A stretch of DNA of 64,000 bases from Candidatus Baltobacteraceae bacterium (GCA_036488875.1 DASXGW010000004.1:1-64000); one strand, 5' to 3'. Positions 16,373 to 25,422 are shown, counted from the stretch's first letter. The notes: a model not told the origin generated them from the sequence alone. A program made the numbers and translations.

Positions 16373-17604
16373 GACGATTTCACCGTCGAAGCGAAGCGCG
16401 CCATGAAGGCCGCCGCCATCAGCGCGGGCGGAATTCCGGCGAGCTGCAGTATGCCCAGACCGCGCCACGCGAACGGAAAGCCGTAGACTTCGGCTATCGC
16501 TCCGAAGAGCGTCGGCGCGACGAACGCCGCGAAGAAGACCCACGTCAGCGCGACGCCGAGCGCGCTGCCGCAATGCTCCTCGCCGCCGATTTCCGCGAAT
16601 CCGAGCACTGCGACGCCGAACCATCCTTCGGCGGCGAATCCGAGCGCCGCGCAGACGACCCCGATCAGCCAAAGCGGCGTCGACGGCGTCATGAAAGAGA
16701 ACAGTATCGCGAGCACCGCGGTGACGACGCAGACGGTTGCCAGCGGCAGCGCGCGTTTGCCGCCGAAAATTCTATCGCTCGACCATCCCCAGAACACGCG
16801 TCCGCCGATCGCCGCAAGCTGCGAAATCGTGAACATGCCGATCGCTACCGCCAGTGGGGCATTCGCTTCGTGAACGATCGTGAGCGTGAGAAAGGCCATC
16901 ACCGCAAGCTGCGAGCAGACGAGTACCATCGAAACGAGCGTCATCAGAATCAGGCGCGCGTCGCGCGCCATGACCACCATTTCGGCGAACATGTTGCGTG
17001 CGGAGACGGGCTCGCCTTCCAGCTCGACGGGCTCGCGATAGAGCAGCGAGGCGACGCCGCAGGCAACGATCGTCGCGATTCCGGCAGCTGCGAGCGTCCA
17101 CTGATAATCGAAATGCAGCGCGATCGCCGGAAGCACGATCGATCCGATAACGCCGGCGATCGGAACGCCGCATTGGCGAATCCCCATGGCGAGCCCGCGC
17201 TCTTCCTTTTTGAAGAAGTAGACGATCGCGTGGCTTCCCGACGGCGTGACCGCCGCAAAACCAATCCCGTACATCAGCAGCCAGACGAGCAGCCAACCGA
17301 AGTCGTGTACGGCCGACGCCGCCAACAGCGCGACGCCCATGAAGAGACCGCTCCACAACACGACCGCTTTGTCGCCGAAGCGGTCGGTCAGCATTCCCGC
17401 GACCGCAGTCATGAGCAGCGAGCCCGCCATCTGCACCGAGAGCACGAGCCCGAGCTGAGTTTGGCCCAAGTGGAACGCGGTCTCGAAGAATGGCATGAGC
17501 GCTCCGGTCGCCATGACGAACAGCGATGCGCCGATCATCGCGCCGGTAAAGAGCGCGAGCACTTCGTAGCGCGATTCGGGCATCGGGTTGTGCGGTCGGA
17601 CCAT
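16369..17604 (-). CDS. MFS transporter
   Basis: 411 residues with 12 hydrophobic segments; motif A is GMLTDRFGDKAVV after helix 2. Candidate starts are ATG 17604 (used) and ATG 17583; the frame runs further upstream but into the divergent lipid-kinase gene. GTGA coupling to the DDAH gene implies a shared substrate, possibly methylarginine or a breakdown product (inference). Confidence 0.82.
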   Translation of the reverse strand: MVRPHNPMPESRYEVLALFTGAMIGASLFVMATGALMPFFETAFHLGQTQLGLVLSVQMAGSLLMTAVAGMLTDRFGDKAVVLWSGLFMGVALLAASAVHDFGWLLVWLLMYGIGFAAVTPSGSHAIVYFFKKEERGLAMGIRQCGVPIAGVIGSIVLPAIALHFDYQWTLAAAGIATIVACGVASLLYREPVELEGEPVSARNMFAEMVVMARDARLILMTLVSMVLVCSQLAVMAFLTLTIVHEANAPLAVAIGMFTISQLAAIGGRVFWGWSSDRIFGGKRALPLATVCVVTAVLAILFSFMTPSTPLWLIGVVCAALGFAAEGWFGVAVLGFAEIGGEEHCGSALGVALTWVFFAAFVAPTLFGAIAEVYGFPFAWRGLGILQLAGIPPALMAAAFMARFASTVKSS

Positions 17605-17641
17605 AAAGGGTTGTGCGCGCACCGCGCGGCAGGTACCTGCG

Positions 17642-18478
17642 ATGCGCGCGCTGTTACTGCTCAATCCGCAATCGCGCCGGGGCCGTGAGATGGCGCCTGC
17701 GCTGCGCGCAGATTTGCGGAGCTGCGGTGTCGAGACGATCGACGGCGCAGTGGGCCAAAGCGCGAAAGTCGACTGCGTTATCTCGGCCGGCGGCGACGGA
17801 ACGCTCACGCGTGCGATGGCGCGCGCGATCGAACTGAACGTTCCGATCGGTGTCGTGCCGTTGGGAACGTTCAACGATCTGGCGCGGACGCTGAAGATTC
17901 CGTTCGACGTCGCGGGGGCGTGCGCGACGATCCGCGCCGGTCACACGCGTACCATCGACGTCGCGCGCGTCAACGGCGTGTATTACGCCAGCGAGGCCAG
18001 CATCGGTGTCTCCAGCCGAATCGCTCGGCTCCAGACTCCGCAAGAAAAGCGGCGCTTCGGAACGCTGGCCGTCATTGCGACGGCGTTACAGGCGTTTCGT
18101 TACGTGCGGCCGATGAACGTGGCGCTTTCCTTCGACGGAAGGACCGAGCGCTTCAAGACCGTGCAGCTGACGGTAGCGAATAGCCACCGGTTCGGCGGCG
18201 TCTTTAGCGTGGCGGACGCCGCCATCGACGACGGATGGCTCGACGTCTATTCGATCGAGATCGACAACGCGCGCGAGGCGCTCTCGGTCGCGCGCGCGGT
18301 CTTGAGCGGACAATGGCAGGACGCTCCCGGATTGCGAACCTACCGTTCGACGGCGTTCCACGTGCACACGCGCCATCGTCACCACATCAGCGCCGACGGA
18401 GAACCCGCCGGCGAGACGCCCGCGACCTTCCAGGTTCTTCCCAAGGCGCTGCGCGTCTACGTTCCTTCGGAGCAATAA
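17642..18478 (+). CDS. Diacylglycerol/lipid kinase, YegS-DagK type
   Basis: 278 residues. The catalytic-domain signature ISAGGDGTLTRAMA, with the GGDGT nucleotide loop, is followed by IGVVPLGTFNDLART, as in bacterial DagK/YegS proteins, and a C-terminal beta sandwich with SADGEPAGETPATF. It should phosphorylate a membrane diacylglycerol-like lipid at the cytoplasmic face. It starts 37 bases from the divergent MFS gene and is followed after 2 bases by the aldo/keto reductase. Confidence 0.87.
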   Translation: MRALLLLNPQSRRGREMAPALRADLRSCGVETIDGAVGQSAKVDCVISAGGDGTLTRAMARAIELNVPIGVVPLGTFNDLARTLKIPFDVAGACATIRAGHTRTIDVARVNGVYYASEASIGVSSRIARLQTPQEKRRFGTLAVIATALQAFRYVRPMNVALSFDGRTERFKTVQLTVANSHRFGGVFSVADAAIDDGWLDVYSIEIDNAREALSVARAVLSGQWQDAPGLRTYRSTAFHVHTRHRHHISADGEPAGETPATFQVLPKALRVYVPSEQ

Positions 18479-18480
18479 CG

Positions 18481-19455
18481 ATGCGATATCGATCTTTAGG
18501 ACACTCCGGTCTCAAGCTGTCGACCATCGGGCTCGGCTCGTGGCTGACGTACGGAAACACGGTGGAGCGCGAAACCGCGCGCGCGTGCATTCTGCGCGCG
18601 TGGGAACTCGGCGTCAACTTTATCGACACGGCGAACGTCTACGCAAGCGGTGCCGCCGAGGAGACGCTCGGACCGATCGTCGCGGAGCTGGAACGCGGCG
18701 AGCTCGTCTTGGCGACGAAAGTGTACTTTTCGATCGGCGAGGGCGCCAATCAGCGCGGTCTGTCGCGTAAGCACATTCGCGACCAAATCGACCGCTCTCT
18801 CGCGCGCTTGCGAGTCGACTACGTGGATCTCTATCAATGTCACCGGTACGACGTGACGACGCCGCTCGAAGAGACGTGCGGGGCGATGAACGATTTGGTT
18901 AGGGCCGGGAAGATTCTCTATTGGGGTGTTTCGGAGTGGAACGCGGATCAAATCGCCGCGGCGGTAACGCTCTGTACCTCGCGCGGCTGGTCTGCGCCGA
19001 TCGGCAATCAGCCGCAGTATAGCGCGCTGTGGCGGCGCATCGAAGAGCGCGTGTTGCCGGTGTGCCGCCGGTACGGCATCGGTAACGTCGTGTGGTCGCC
19101 GCTGGCGATGGGCATTCTCAGCGGGAAGTATACCGACGCGTCGCGGCCGCCGTCGGGATCGCGCGCGTCGAGCGCGTACAAGGAGATGATGGAGGATTAC
19201 TTCACGCAGCCGGTGCTCGATGCGGTACGGTCGCTTGCGCCGTTGGCGGCGCGTGCCGGTTGTTCGCAAAGCCAGCTCGCGCTAGCGTGGTGTCTGCGTC
19301 AGCCCGAGGTAACCAGTGCGATCGTCGGTGCTACAAAGGTGGCGCAGGTCGAGGAAAACGTGGCGGCGGCGGACTTGGACGTGGATCCCGCAATCTTCGC
19401 GGAGATGGACCGTATCCTCGCGCCGGTAGTGCCGCACGAGCCGTATTTAGCTTAG
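18481..19455 (+). CDS. Aldo/keto reductase (Kv-beta/YghZ-like subgroup)
   Basis: 324 residues opening MRYRSLGHSGLKLSTIGLGSW. Catalytic residues are visible as Asp in FIDTANVY with the Tyr, Lys in LATKVYF, and His in YQCHRYD. The NADPH-binding end reads TSAIVGATKVAQVEENVAA. The physiological carbonyl substrate is unknown. It directly follows the lipid kinase and its last bases overlap the small peptide gene on the other strand. Confidence 0.9.
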   Translation: MRYRSLGHSGLKLSTIGLGSWLTYGNTVERETARACILRAWELGVNFIDTANVYASGAAEETLGPIVAELERGELVLATKVYFSIGEGANQRGLSRKHIRDQIDRSLARLRVDYVDLYQCHRYDVTTPLEETCGAMNDLVRAGKILYWGVSEWNADQIAAAVTLCTSRGWSAPIGNQPQYSALWRRIEERVLPVCRRYGIGNVVWSPLAMGILSGKYTDASRPPSGSRASSAYKEMMEDYFTQPVLDAVRSLAPLAARAGCSQSQLALAWCLRQPEVTSAIVGATKVAQVEENVAAADLDVDPAIFAEMDRILAPVVPHEPYLA

Positions 19456-19580
19456 TTCCAGCGAGTCGGGCCCCAGCCCGTGAATCCCGTGAGGCGAGGT
19501 GCGGCTTCTATCACGCGCGTGAAGGAGAGTACCGGGGCTTCTTCCTTCGAGGTTGCGACTTTTTTCCGAGGGGCGTTCAT
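19452..19580 (-). CDS. 42-residue peptide with C-terminal GWGP motif
   Basis: The frame starts MNAPRKKVATSKEEAPVL, continues SFTRVIEAAPRLTGF, and ends TGWGPTRWN. GAAGGA lies 9 bases upstream of the ATG, a good ribosome site. The N-terminal half is polar and charged, and the last 14 residues are rich in Gly and Trp, a leader-plus-core look. The tail shares GWGP with another small ORF at 29647-29766. It lies 61 bases downstream of the DUF5916 gene on the same strand. Function unknown; a bioactive-peptide precursor or small membrane-associated protein is possible. Confidence 0.6.
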   Translation of the reverse strand: MNAPRKKVATSKEEAPVLSFTRVIEAAPRLTGFTGWGPTRWN

Positions 19581-19641
19581 CTCAAGTGTCCTTCCGTACT
19601 CATCGTACACCCGCACCTACGGGAACTCGATGACGTTTGTT

Positions 19642-21873
19642 TCACGTTCCGGCGTCGGCGCCGGCGTGGAAAATATACTTGACGATCAGCCGGTCGACGG
19701 TCGCGCCGGCAGCGGGACTGCCGTAATTGACGTAGAGCTCGTTGCCGCCGCGGAAGCGCTCGTGAAACGCGACGGCCAGATTGTTGCCGACTTGCGTCGC
19801 GAAGCCCCCATAGCCGTTAATATCGCGTAACGCGACGGTAAACGTACTTTCGTCGCTGAGGTTGACGGCAACCGAGACGCTGCGCAGCCACTGCGAGTCG
19901 AGCACGCCGGTCGACTGCGAGCGTTCGTAAGTGCCGTCGTAGTTTAAACCCAAGGTCACGATGCGAGCGACCGGGCGAGCCGTCGACAGCGTGAACAGGT
20001 GCACGTAATCCCCGCCGAAGGGCCCCCACGTGTAGTTTGCGTCGACGGGCGACGGCGTGCCGTCGCCGTAGCCGATCGGTATCTGATAAAAGTTGTACGG
20101 CTGCGTCACCCCGTCGCGGTAACACGGATAGCCGGTGAAAGTCGATTGGTAAACGATCGGGCCCGTACAGTCCGGACCGGACGGAATTCCGTATTGACGG
20201 AGCTGGCCGACGGCGATACCGGCACCGTCTATCGAGAAGTTATTCTTGAAGACGACGTTGAGAAACGATTGCGTGTCGGCTTGATGGACCTCACCGGTCT
20301 GATCGATAAAGCGATCGGCGCCCGTGAACCAACTCCAGTTCTTGATGCCCGGCGTCGATCCGACGAAGTTGAGGAACGCCATCGGGCCGCGAACGTCGGA
20401 GATGGGCGTGTAACCGTCGATCGGATCGTAGTTCGGCGCCGTGTCCATATAGCTGGTGAAAATTTCCCAGTTCGGCCGGTGAATGTCGAGACTCGCCTGC
20501 GAAAAATCGGCGTGTCCCTGCGGTACCCAGCTGCCGTCCTCGAACGCGTGATCGACGAACCACACGAGTCCGTTGTGATAGTTGCGCCCTTGCGCGCCGA
20601 CCTCGACCGTATCGTCGTCGCCCGAGATGCTGTGGTGTGCCAGGACGCCGTCGCTCCAATAATAGAACGTACCGTCGGGCATCGCGTGCTCGTAGCCGTA
20701 CGCTTCGTCGGAAAACGTATTTCCGGTCGTCTGATCGAACCCGCGAAACGCGAGAACGCCGAAACTCTGCTGCCCGAAGGTGCCTTCGGTCTTCGCGCCC
20801 CAGTCGAACGGACCGATGTTCGGCGAATAGAAAATGAGATTCGGTGCGGTCGTGATGCCGCCGCTGGGCGTCCGCGAGCCGGAAGACGCGTTGATGAAGC
20901 TCGCGCCCTGCGCGAAGAAGGGGCGGTACTCGACGAGCTGGCGCTGGAACTCTTGCGGTACGATCGTCTGCTGGTCGATCTCGACGTTGGAGAAATCCGG
21001 GTTGGCCGTACCGACGAAGTTGATCGTCGGGGTCAGCGGATAACTCACGTCGATCCCGTAGTTGCGGACCTTCATCGGCAAAAACTGGCCGTCGGCTTGT
21101 TGGAAGAGGTTGCGCTCGCCGCCGATGCTTTCTAGGCCGTAGACGTCCGCGCGGCCGTGACCCCGCTGGCCGGCAAGCTTGATGCCGGTCGCCGACGGCC
21201 AAAAGCGCGTGTCGATGAACTGCGGCCAGTTGCCGGCCGGCGCATCCTGCATGATGCCGCTGAAGCCCCACACGAAGTGCTCGCCACGCGCGGCGACCGC
21301 GCGGACGAACTGGATGTGCCAGGTTTGTGACCCACCAATTTTCAGCGCGGACAGCGGAACGACCATAACGGCGTTCCAACTCCCGTCGGCGATCTTAGCG
21401 ACGGCCTGCCAGCGAGGACGGTACCGGACGTTCTCGTTGGCCTGTTCGTAACGAACCCCGCGCGGGGTCGTCTCGAAGTAGTAGGCATCGCTTCCGCCGC
21501 CGCCCGTCGCGATGCCGATACCCACGAAATCATCGATCCCGAAGCCGTTATCGTTGGTCGACTGCGTGGCCGTGATCGGCGTCCCTCGCTGGGCCGCCTT
21601 GAACGCGACGTAGAGATTGCGGTCGTCGTACAGGACGTACGCGGTGGTCTCGTGCTGCGCCGGCGACCGGGTGGTGACGTTCTCCCACGGGCCGTTGCCG
21701 TTAGGCACCTGCCCGGCCGCCCATGCCGGATCGCTCAGCGACGGATCGAGCGGCAAGGGATGAGGTGCGCGGGCCATCGGAAACGAAAACTTTGGCTCCA
21801 CAACGGCGTATACAGGGGTAGCGGAGAACGCCACCCACAGAAGCGTCGCGAGGACGAGACCGAAAGGTTTCAT
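19642..21873 (-). CDS. DUF5916 / CBM9-like outer-membrane-type protein
   Basis: 743 residues with a signal peptide ending near TPVYA. The N-terminal third (LDPSLSDPAWAAGQ ... TAYVLYDDRNLYVAFKA ... NDNGFGIDDFVGIGI) is the carbohydrate-binding-module-9-like domain found before DUF5916. The rest (NPDFSNVEIDQQTIVPQEFQRQLVEYRPFFAQGASF) is DUF5916, which ends in amphipathic strands suggestive of an outer-membrane barrel. Probably a surface glycan- or polymer-binding protein. It is divergent from a winged-helix regulator across 59 bases. Confidence 0.8.
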   Translation of the reverse strand: MKPFGLVLATLLWVAFSATPVYAVVEPKFSFPMARAPHPLPLDPSLSDPAWAAGQVPNGNGPWENVTTRSPAQHETTAYVLYDDRNLYVAFKAAQRGTPITATQSTNDNGFGIDDFVGIGIATGGGGSDAYYFETTPRGVRYEQANENVRYRPRWQAVAKIADGSWNAVMVVPLSALKIGGSQTWHIQFVRAVAARGEHFVWGFSGIMQDAPAGNWPQFIDTRFWPSATGIKLAGQRGHGRADVYGLESIGGERNLFQQADGQFLPMKVRNYGIDVSYPLTPTINFVGTANPDFSNVEIDQQTIVPQEFQRQLVEYRPFFAQGASFINASSGSRTPSGGITTAPNLIFYSPNIGPFDWGAKTEGTFGQQSFGVLAFRGFDQTTGNTFSDEAYGYEHAMPDGTFYYWSDGVLAHHSISGDDDTVEVGAQGRNYHNGLVWFVDHAFEDGSWVPQGHADFSQASLDIHRPNWEIFTSYMDTAPNYDPIDGYTPISDVRGPMAFLNFVGSTPGIKNWSWFTGADRFIDQTGEVHQADTQSFLNVVFKNNFSIDGAGIAVGQLRQYGIPSGPDCTGPIVYQSTFTGYPCYRDGVTQPYNFYQIPIGYGDGTPSPVDANYTWGPFGGDYVHLFTLSTARPVARIVTLGLNYDGTYERSQSTGVLDSQWLRSVSVAVNLSDESTFTVALRDINGYGGFATQVGNNLAVAFHERFRGGNELYVNYGSPAAGATVDRLIVKYIFHAGADAGT

Positions 21874-21932
21874 CGATATATCAGCGTCACTCGCATCTGG
21901 GGGCGACGTCCTCAGAAACCCATCAAAGATTT

Positions 21933-23354
21933 ATGGAGCGCGTGATGAGCGTCTACGAATTCGGACCATTTGTGCTCGACTCCGAGCGCCTGCTGTTGCT
22001 CGATCGCGGCGAACCGGTCGCGCTCGGACCGAAAGTCGTCGAGACCCTGCTCGCCCTCGTCGAGCACCCCGGCGAAGTGCTCACCAAGAGCGCGCTGCTG
22101 GATCGCATTTGGCCCGAAGGCTATGTCGACGAGGCTAACCTCGCGCAGAACGTCTACGTCCTGCGCAAGACGCTGCGCGCTCGCTGGGATACCGACGCCA
22201 TCGAAACGATACCGCGCCGCGGCTATCGCTTCACGCGCGACGTCGTTCGACGCGAACACGTGCCGCTGGCCGAACCGGTCGCGGCGCGTCGCCGCCGCCC
22301 GTTCTGGGGACTTGCCGCAGCCGCGAGCATCGCCGTCGCGTTTTTGGCTGCGCTCTTTACGGGTGCGCTGGCGCCGCATAGCGCTACGACCCATACCGCG
22401 CTGTCGCCCGACGGCGCGCGCTTATACGAAATCGGCCGCTATTACTGGAATATGCGCACGCCCGACGGCATGCGGAAAAGCTTGCAGTACTTCACGCGCG
22501 TCGTCGATACGGATCCGCACAACTCGCGCGGCTACGCCGCGCTGGCGTCGGCCAACGCGCTGATGGCGGATTACGAATACGGCACCGCCGCGCCGAAGAC
22601 GTATTTCGCCCGCGCACAAGCGTACGCGCGTAAGGCGCTCGCGATCGATCCCAGTTCGGGCGAAGCCTATGCCGTGCTCGGCATGATCGGCTCGATGAGG
22701 TACGCGTCGAACGCGCAGATGGCAAACGCGCTCGACGAGCTCGAGCGCGCGATCGCGCTCGATCCGGGCAGCGGGCCGGCCCACGAATGGTATGGCGTCG
22801 CGCTGTTGGAACGCGGCCGCTTCAACGACGCGTATTATCAGCTGCGAACGGCCGCCGATCTCGATCCGCTTTCGGTCGCCACTACGGCATGGCTGAGCAG
22901 TGCGGCCTATCACGAACATCGCTACGACGATGCGATCGCCTACGCGCGCGAGACGCTCGACCTCTCGCCGCAGCGACACGACGTCTTGCAGACGCTGGGC
23001 TTGTCGTACGAAGCGCTCGGCGACCAGGAGCGCGCGCTCGGGGCGTACCGCGAGTTTGCTCGCAGCTGTTCGGACTGCCGCGCTCAAGCGGCGGCGCTCA
23101 TGGCGGGGCTCTTCGCGCGGTCGAATCGCATCGCCGCGGCGCGCGCCGAGTTGGCCATCGCGCAAGCGAATCCCAAGGAGGTTGCACCCGACGATCTTGC
23201 GCTGGCCCTGGCGGGTATCGGCGAACGCGCGACCGCCCTGTCGCTGCTCAGCCGCGCGCCGCACGAGTTCACGCGTGCCGAAATGGCGAGCGATCCGCGC
23301 TTTGCGGTGCTGCGCGCCGATCCGCACATCAAGAAGATCGGGATCGGGTCTTAG
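21933..23354 (+). CDS. OmpR/CadC-type winged-helix regulator with membrane segment and TPR-like repeats
   Basis: 473 residues. Residues ~5-105 are a trans_reg_C DNA-binding domain (FGPFVLDSERLLLLDRGEPVALGPKVVETLLALV, ANLAQNVYVLRKTL, TIPRRGYRF). A single membrane helix (FWGLAAAASIAVAFLAALFTGALA) follows, then TPR-like helical pairs (ALAIDPSSGEAYAVLG, AIALDPGSGPAHEWYG). This is a one-component membrane-bound regulator with an exported sensing domain. An ATG 12 bases downstream is also possible. It probably controls the divergent DUF5916 gene. Confidence 0.82.
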   Translation: MERVMSVYEFGPFVLDSERLLLLDRGEPVALGPKVVETLLALVEHPGEVLTKSALLDRIWPEGYVDEANLAQNVYVLRKTLRARWDTDAIETIPRRGYRFTRDVVRREHVPLAEPVAARRRRPFWGLAAAASIAVAFLAALFTGALAPHSATTHTALSPDGARLYEIGRYYWNMRTPDGMRKSLQYFTRVVDTDPHNSRGYAALASANALMADYEYGTAAPKTYFARAQAYARKALAIDPSSGEAYAVLGMIGSMRYASNAQMANALDELERAIALDPGSGPAHEWYGVALLERGRFNDAYYQLRTAADLDPLSVATTAWLSSAAYHEHRYDDAIAYARETLDLSPQRHDVLQTLGLSYEALGDQERALGAYREFARSCSDCRAQAAALMAGLFARSNRIAAARAELAIAQANPKEVAPDDLALALAGIGERATALSLLSRAPHEFTRAEMASDPRFAVLRADPHIKKIGIGS

Positions 23355-24883
23355 TTCGTTCCCGTCGCGCGAGCGACGACGCGCTCGACTTTCACCAACC
23401 GCGTCTTGGTCCACCGGTCGTGTAAAAGCACGCGCCGTTTGAACAGGCTCACCGCGATGATGAGCCACCATAGGAATCCCACCATCAGATAGCGCACGAT
23501 GGTTTGCGCCACGCGAGGCTTGTGAAAGTCCGTGGTCACCACACGCAATCCCGTAATCATCATGCCGAACGACTGTCCGGCGATAGCGACGAGTACGCCG
23601 AGATAAATCGGAAACCAGAAGTAGAATCCCAAGCCGTTGAGCCAGCGCGCGACTCCCTCGCTGCTGAGCGGAACTCCCTCGAGCATCAGACCATTGGCTT
23701 CGTCAATCGAGAACGGCCCGACGCGGAACGGCGTCGCCGTGGGCGTGGGCGACGCGGTAGCCGTCGGTTGGGCGGTCGGTGCCGGCGTCGTGATCGTCAC
23801 CGCACTTTTTCCCTTGCGATCTCTTCCGTTGATGTGGATCGTTTCGCCGCCGGGGATGTTGATATTGACGTGTCCCGGCGAAACCGAGGCGACGTCTGAA
23901 TCGTCGGTTGTGGTAGTGACTCGCACCGGCGCGACGTTTCCGCCGAATGACGTAATGAGCGCGCTGACGACGATCGCGTCGATGGCGTACGCCGCAAAGC
24001 GGCGCCACCAGCCCGCGCAGTCGCGCTCGACGACGGTGGTCGTTCCCGGCGCCGCGATGGCGGGCGGCTCCTCGCCGCGCTCGCGTAAAAACCATCCCCG
24101 CGCGGACTCGTACGCGGGCGTGGTCATGAACGCGCGCAGCGACGCGATCCGGGTGGTGGCGTACGGTTCGCTGCCGAGCCAGACACCCCAACGGAAGATC
24201 GTATCCGATTCGATTTCCGCTTGCTGCTGCGCGAAGACGTCGAAGTCGACTTTGCGCGCGAACTCGTGAAACGCGCTCACACCCATCGCGCGTATCGCCG
24301 CGTCGAGCGAGCCGCAGCACAACAAACCGACCTTGTCGCAGGTCATGGTGCAGCGGCGCAGCCAGCCGCCGAAAATCAGCGAGACGATGGGGTTTTCGTT
24401 GCCGTTGACGCTGAGCAGCGAGAGAAACCGCGTGTGTCCCGCGGCGATATGCCCGAGCTCGCGACCGATCGCGAACGCCAGCTCGTCGTCTTCGAAGACT
24501 TCGATCCAGTGGCTCGAGCACACCAGCGAGTACGGTTCCCCGAAGCCCAGAGCGGCCACCGGTACGAAGCTGTCTTCTCGCACGAAGATCAGCGGCATCG
24601 GAATCTCGAGCGCCGCGCACGCATCTTTGACGATCGAAAAAACGCGCGGATACTGGGCTTCGTGCACGCGAACGCTCGAGCCCAGAAGCCGTCCGCGGGC
24701 CAAGGTCACGTACACCATCGCCACCACGATGAAGAGCGCGACTTGCGACGCGCCGATCGATTCGTGCAAAACGTAGCCGATGAGCAGGGCGGCCGGAAGC
24801 GCCAGAACGGCGGTCGCCCCAAACGAGATCCGCTCGGAGGGGTCGCGGAGGCTGAACGGACCTTCGAAGAGCGGCATCGCCAT
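23351..24883 (-). CDS. M48-like peptidase domain fused to RDD membrane domain
   Basis: 510 residues from MAMPLFEGPF. Two N-terminal helices are followed by an M48-like domain whose zinc motif is altered: FAIGRELGHIAAGH has Arg where HExxH needs its first His, so peptidase activity is doubtful. A proline/threonine-rich linker (PAPTAQPTATASPTPTATP) leads to a C-terminal RDD segment (GQSFGMMITGLRVVTTD and further helices). A role in envelope stress or membrane scaffolding is possible. A ~200-base untranslated leader precedes it. Confidence 0.72.
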   Translation of the reverse strand: MAMPLFEGPFSLRDPSERISFGATAVLALPAALLIGYVLHESIGASQVALFIVVAMVYVTLARGRLLGSSVRVHEAQYPRVFSIVKDACAALEIPMPLIFVREDSFVPVAALGFGEPYSLVCSSHWIEVFEDDELAFAIGRELGHIAAGHTRFLSLLSVNGNENPIVSLIFGGWLRRCTMTCDKVGLLCCGSLDAAIRAMGVSAFHEFARKVDFDVFAQQQAEIESDTIFRWGVWLGSEPYATTRIASLRAFMTTPAYESARGWFLRERGEEPPAIAAPGTTTVVERDCAGWWRRFAAYAIDAIVVSALITSFGGNVAPVRVTTTTDDSDVASVSPGHVNINIPGGETIHINGRDRKGKSAVTITTPAPTAQPTATASPTPTATPFRVGPFSIDEANGLMLEGVPLSSEGVARWLNGLGFYFWFPIYLGVLVAIAGQSFGMMITGLRVVTTDFHKPRVAQTIVRYLMVGFLWWLIIAVSLFKRRVLLHDRWTKTRLVKVERVVARATGTN

Positions 24884-24899
24884 TGTTGCGGGTTTTTTG

Positions 24900-25050
24900 G
24901 TTGGCTTTGGCTGCGGTACCCCCTCACCGGCCGGGGACGCGCGCCTTTTCGCCTCGTGCGAAAGGCTACTAGTTTCCTCTGAGCTCTCGCCATCCGTGGC
25001 TCCGCTCAGACTTCTCGCGGATAAGGTGGTTCCTCGCCGACGGGCCACCA
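24900..25050 (-). promoter_or_regulatory. Candidate structured 5' leader of the M48-RDD gene
   Basis: No gene is seen in 24884-25179. On the minus strand the stretch can form several strong helices: GGTGG/CCACC (25025-25029 with 25045-25049), a 7-bp perfect stem between 25004-25010 and 24978-24984, and a 9-bp stem with one bulge between 24958-24966 and 24943-24952. No known riboswitch consensus could be matched by eye. The region also holds the palindrome GGGGATCCCC (25130-25139) and an AT-rich run with repeated ATAACT before the next gene. Confidence 0.35.
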
Positions 25051-25179
25051 AAGTCTTTGGGAAGCGTGGCGGGAGCAGCTAAGCATTGAAAGGGTACTCC
25101 TTTTAACGCAGGCGGGTCCGTACACACGTGGGGATCCCCGCGCTTGCTAAAACTGCTAATAACTGATAACTAATAACAA

Positions 25180-25392
25180 ATGCGTAAGGGCGCTGAGTCC
25201 AGTGGCTTCGTCCCGATATGCGTGAGCGTTACACCTACGCGGCGTGGCGAACTCCGCGACCTGGCGCAGCGGCACGACACGTCGGTAAGTGCCATTGTGA
25301 ACGCCGCTTTGGACGATCTGCTCGCTGTCCAAAAGTACGAGGACGTAAAGGGGCGATTGGACAGTGCGCCATTGCGAAGGCCAAAGGCGTAG
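25180..25392 (+). CDS. Ribbon-helix-helix (CopG-like) small DNA-binding protein
   Basis: 70 residues. A short beta strand (VPICVSVTP) is followed by two helices, TRRGELRDLAQRHDTSVSAIVNAALDDLL, the CopG/Arc ribbon-helix-helix pattern used by antitoxins and plasmid regulators. It heads a run of same-strand genes (ASCH, PIN-GNAT fusion, kinase) separated by 30 bases or less or overlapping, so it is the likely autoregulator of that unit. Confidence 0.62.
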   Translation: MRKGAESSGFVPICVSVTPTRRGELRDLAQRHDTSVSAIVNAALDDLLAVQKYEDVKGRLDSAPLRRPKA

Positions 25393-25422
25393 CGCGTGCA
25401 GACTGACAGAGGAGTACAGCTA

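Noticed and set aside
16192-17688. 498-residue plus-strand frame rich in Arg and Glu
   Set aside because: Shadow of the MFS and DDAH genes on the minus strand; composition is typical of antisense frames.
19999-21135. 378-residue plus-strand frame opposite the DUF5916 gene
   Set aside because: Antisense shadow; the minus-strand gene has a signal peptide and recognisable domains.
24900-25050. Known riboswitch (c-di-AMP, c-di-GMP or cobalamin type)
   Set aside because: Some short strings are reminiscent, but no conserved core could be matched by eye, so only a structured leader is claimed.
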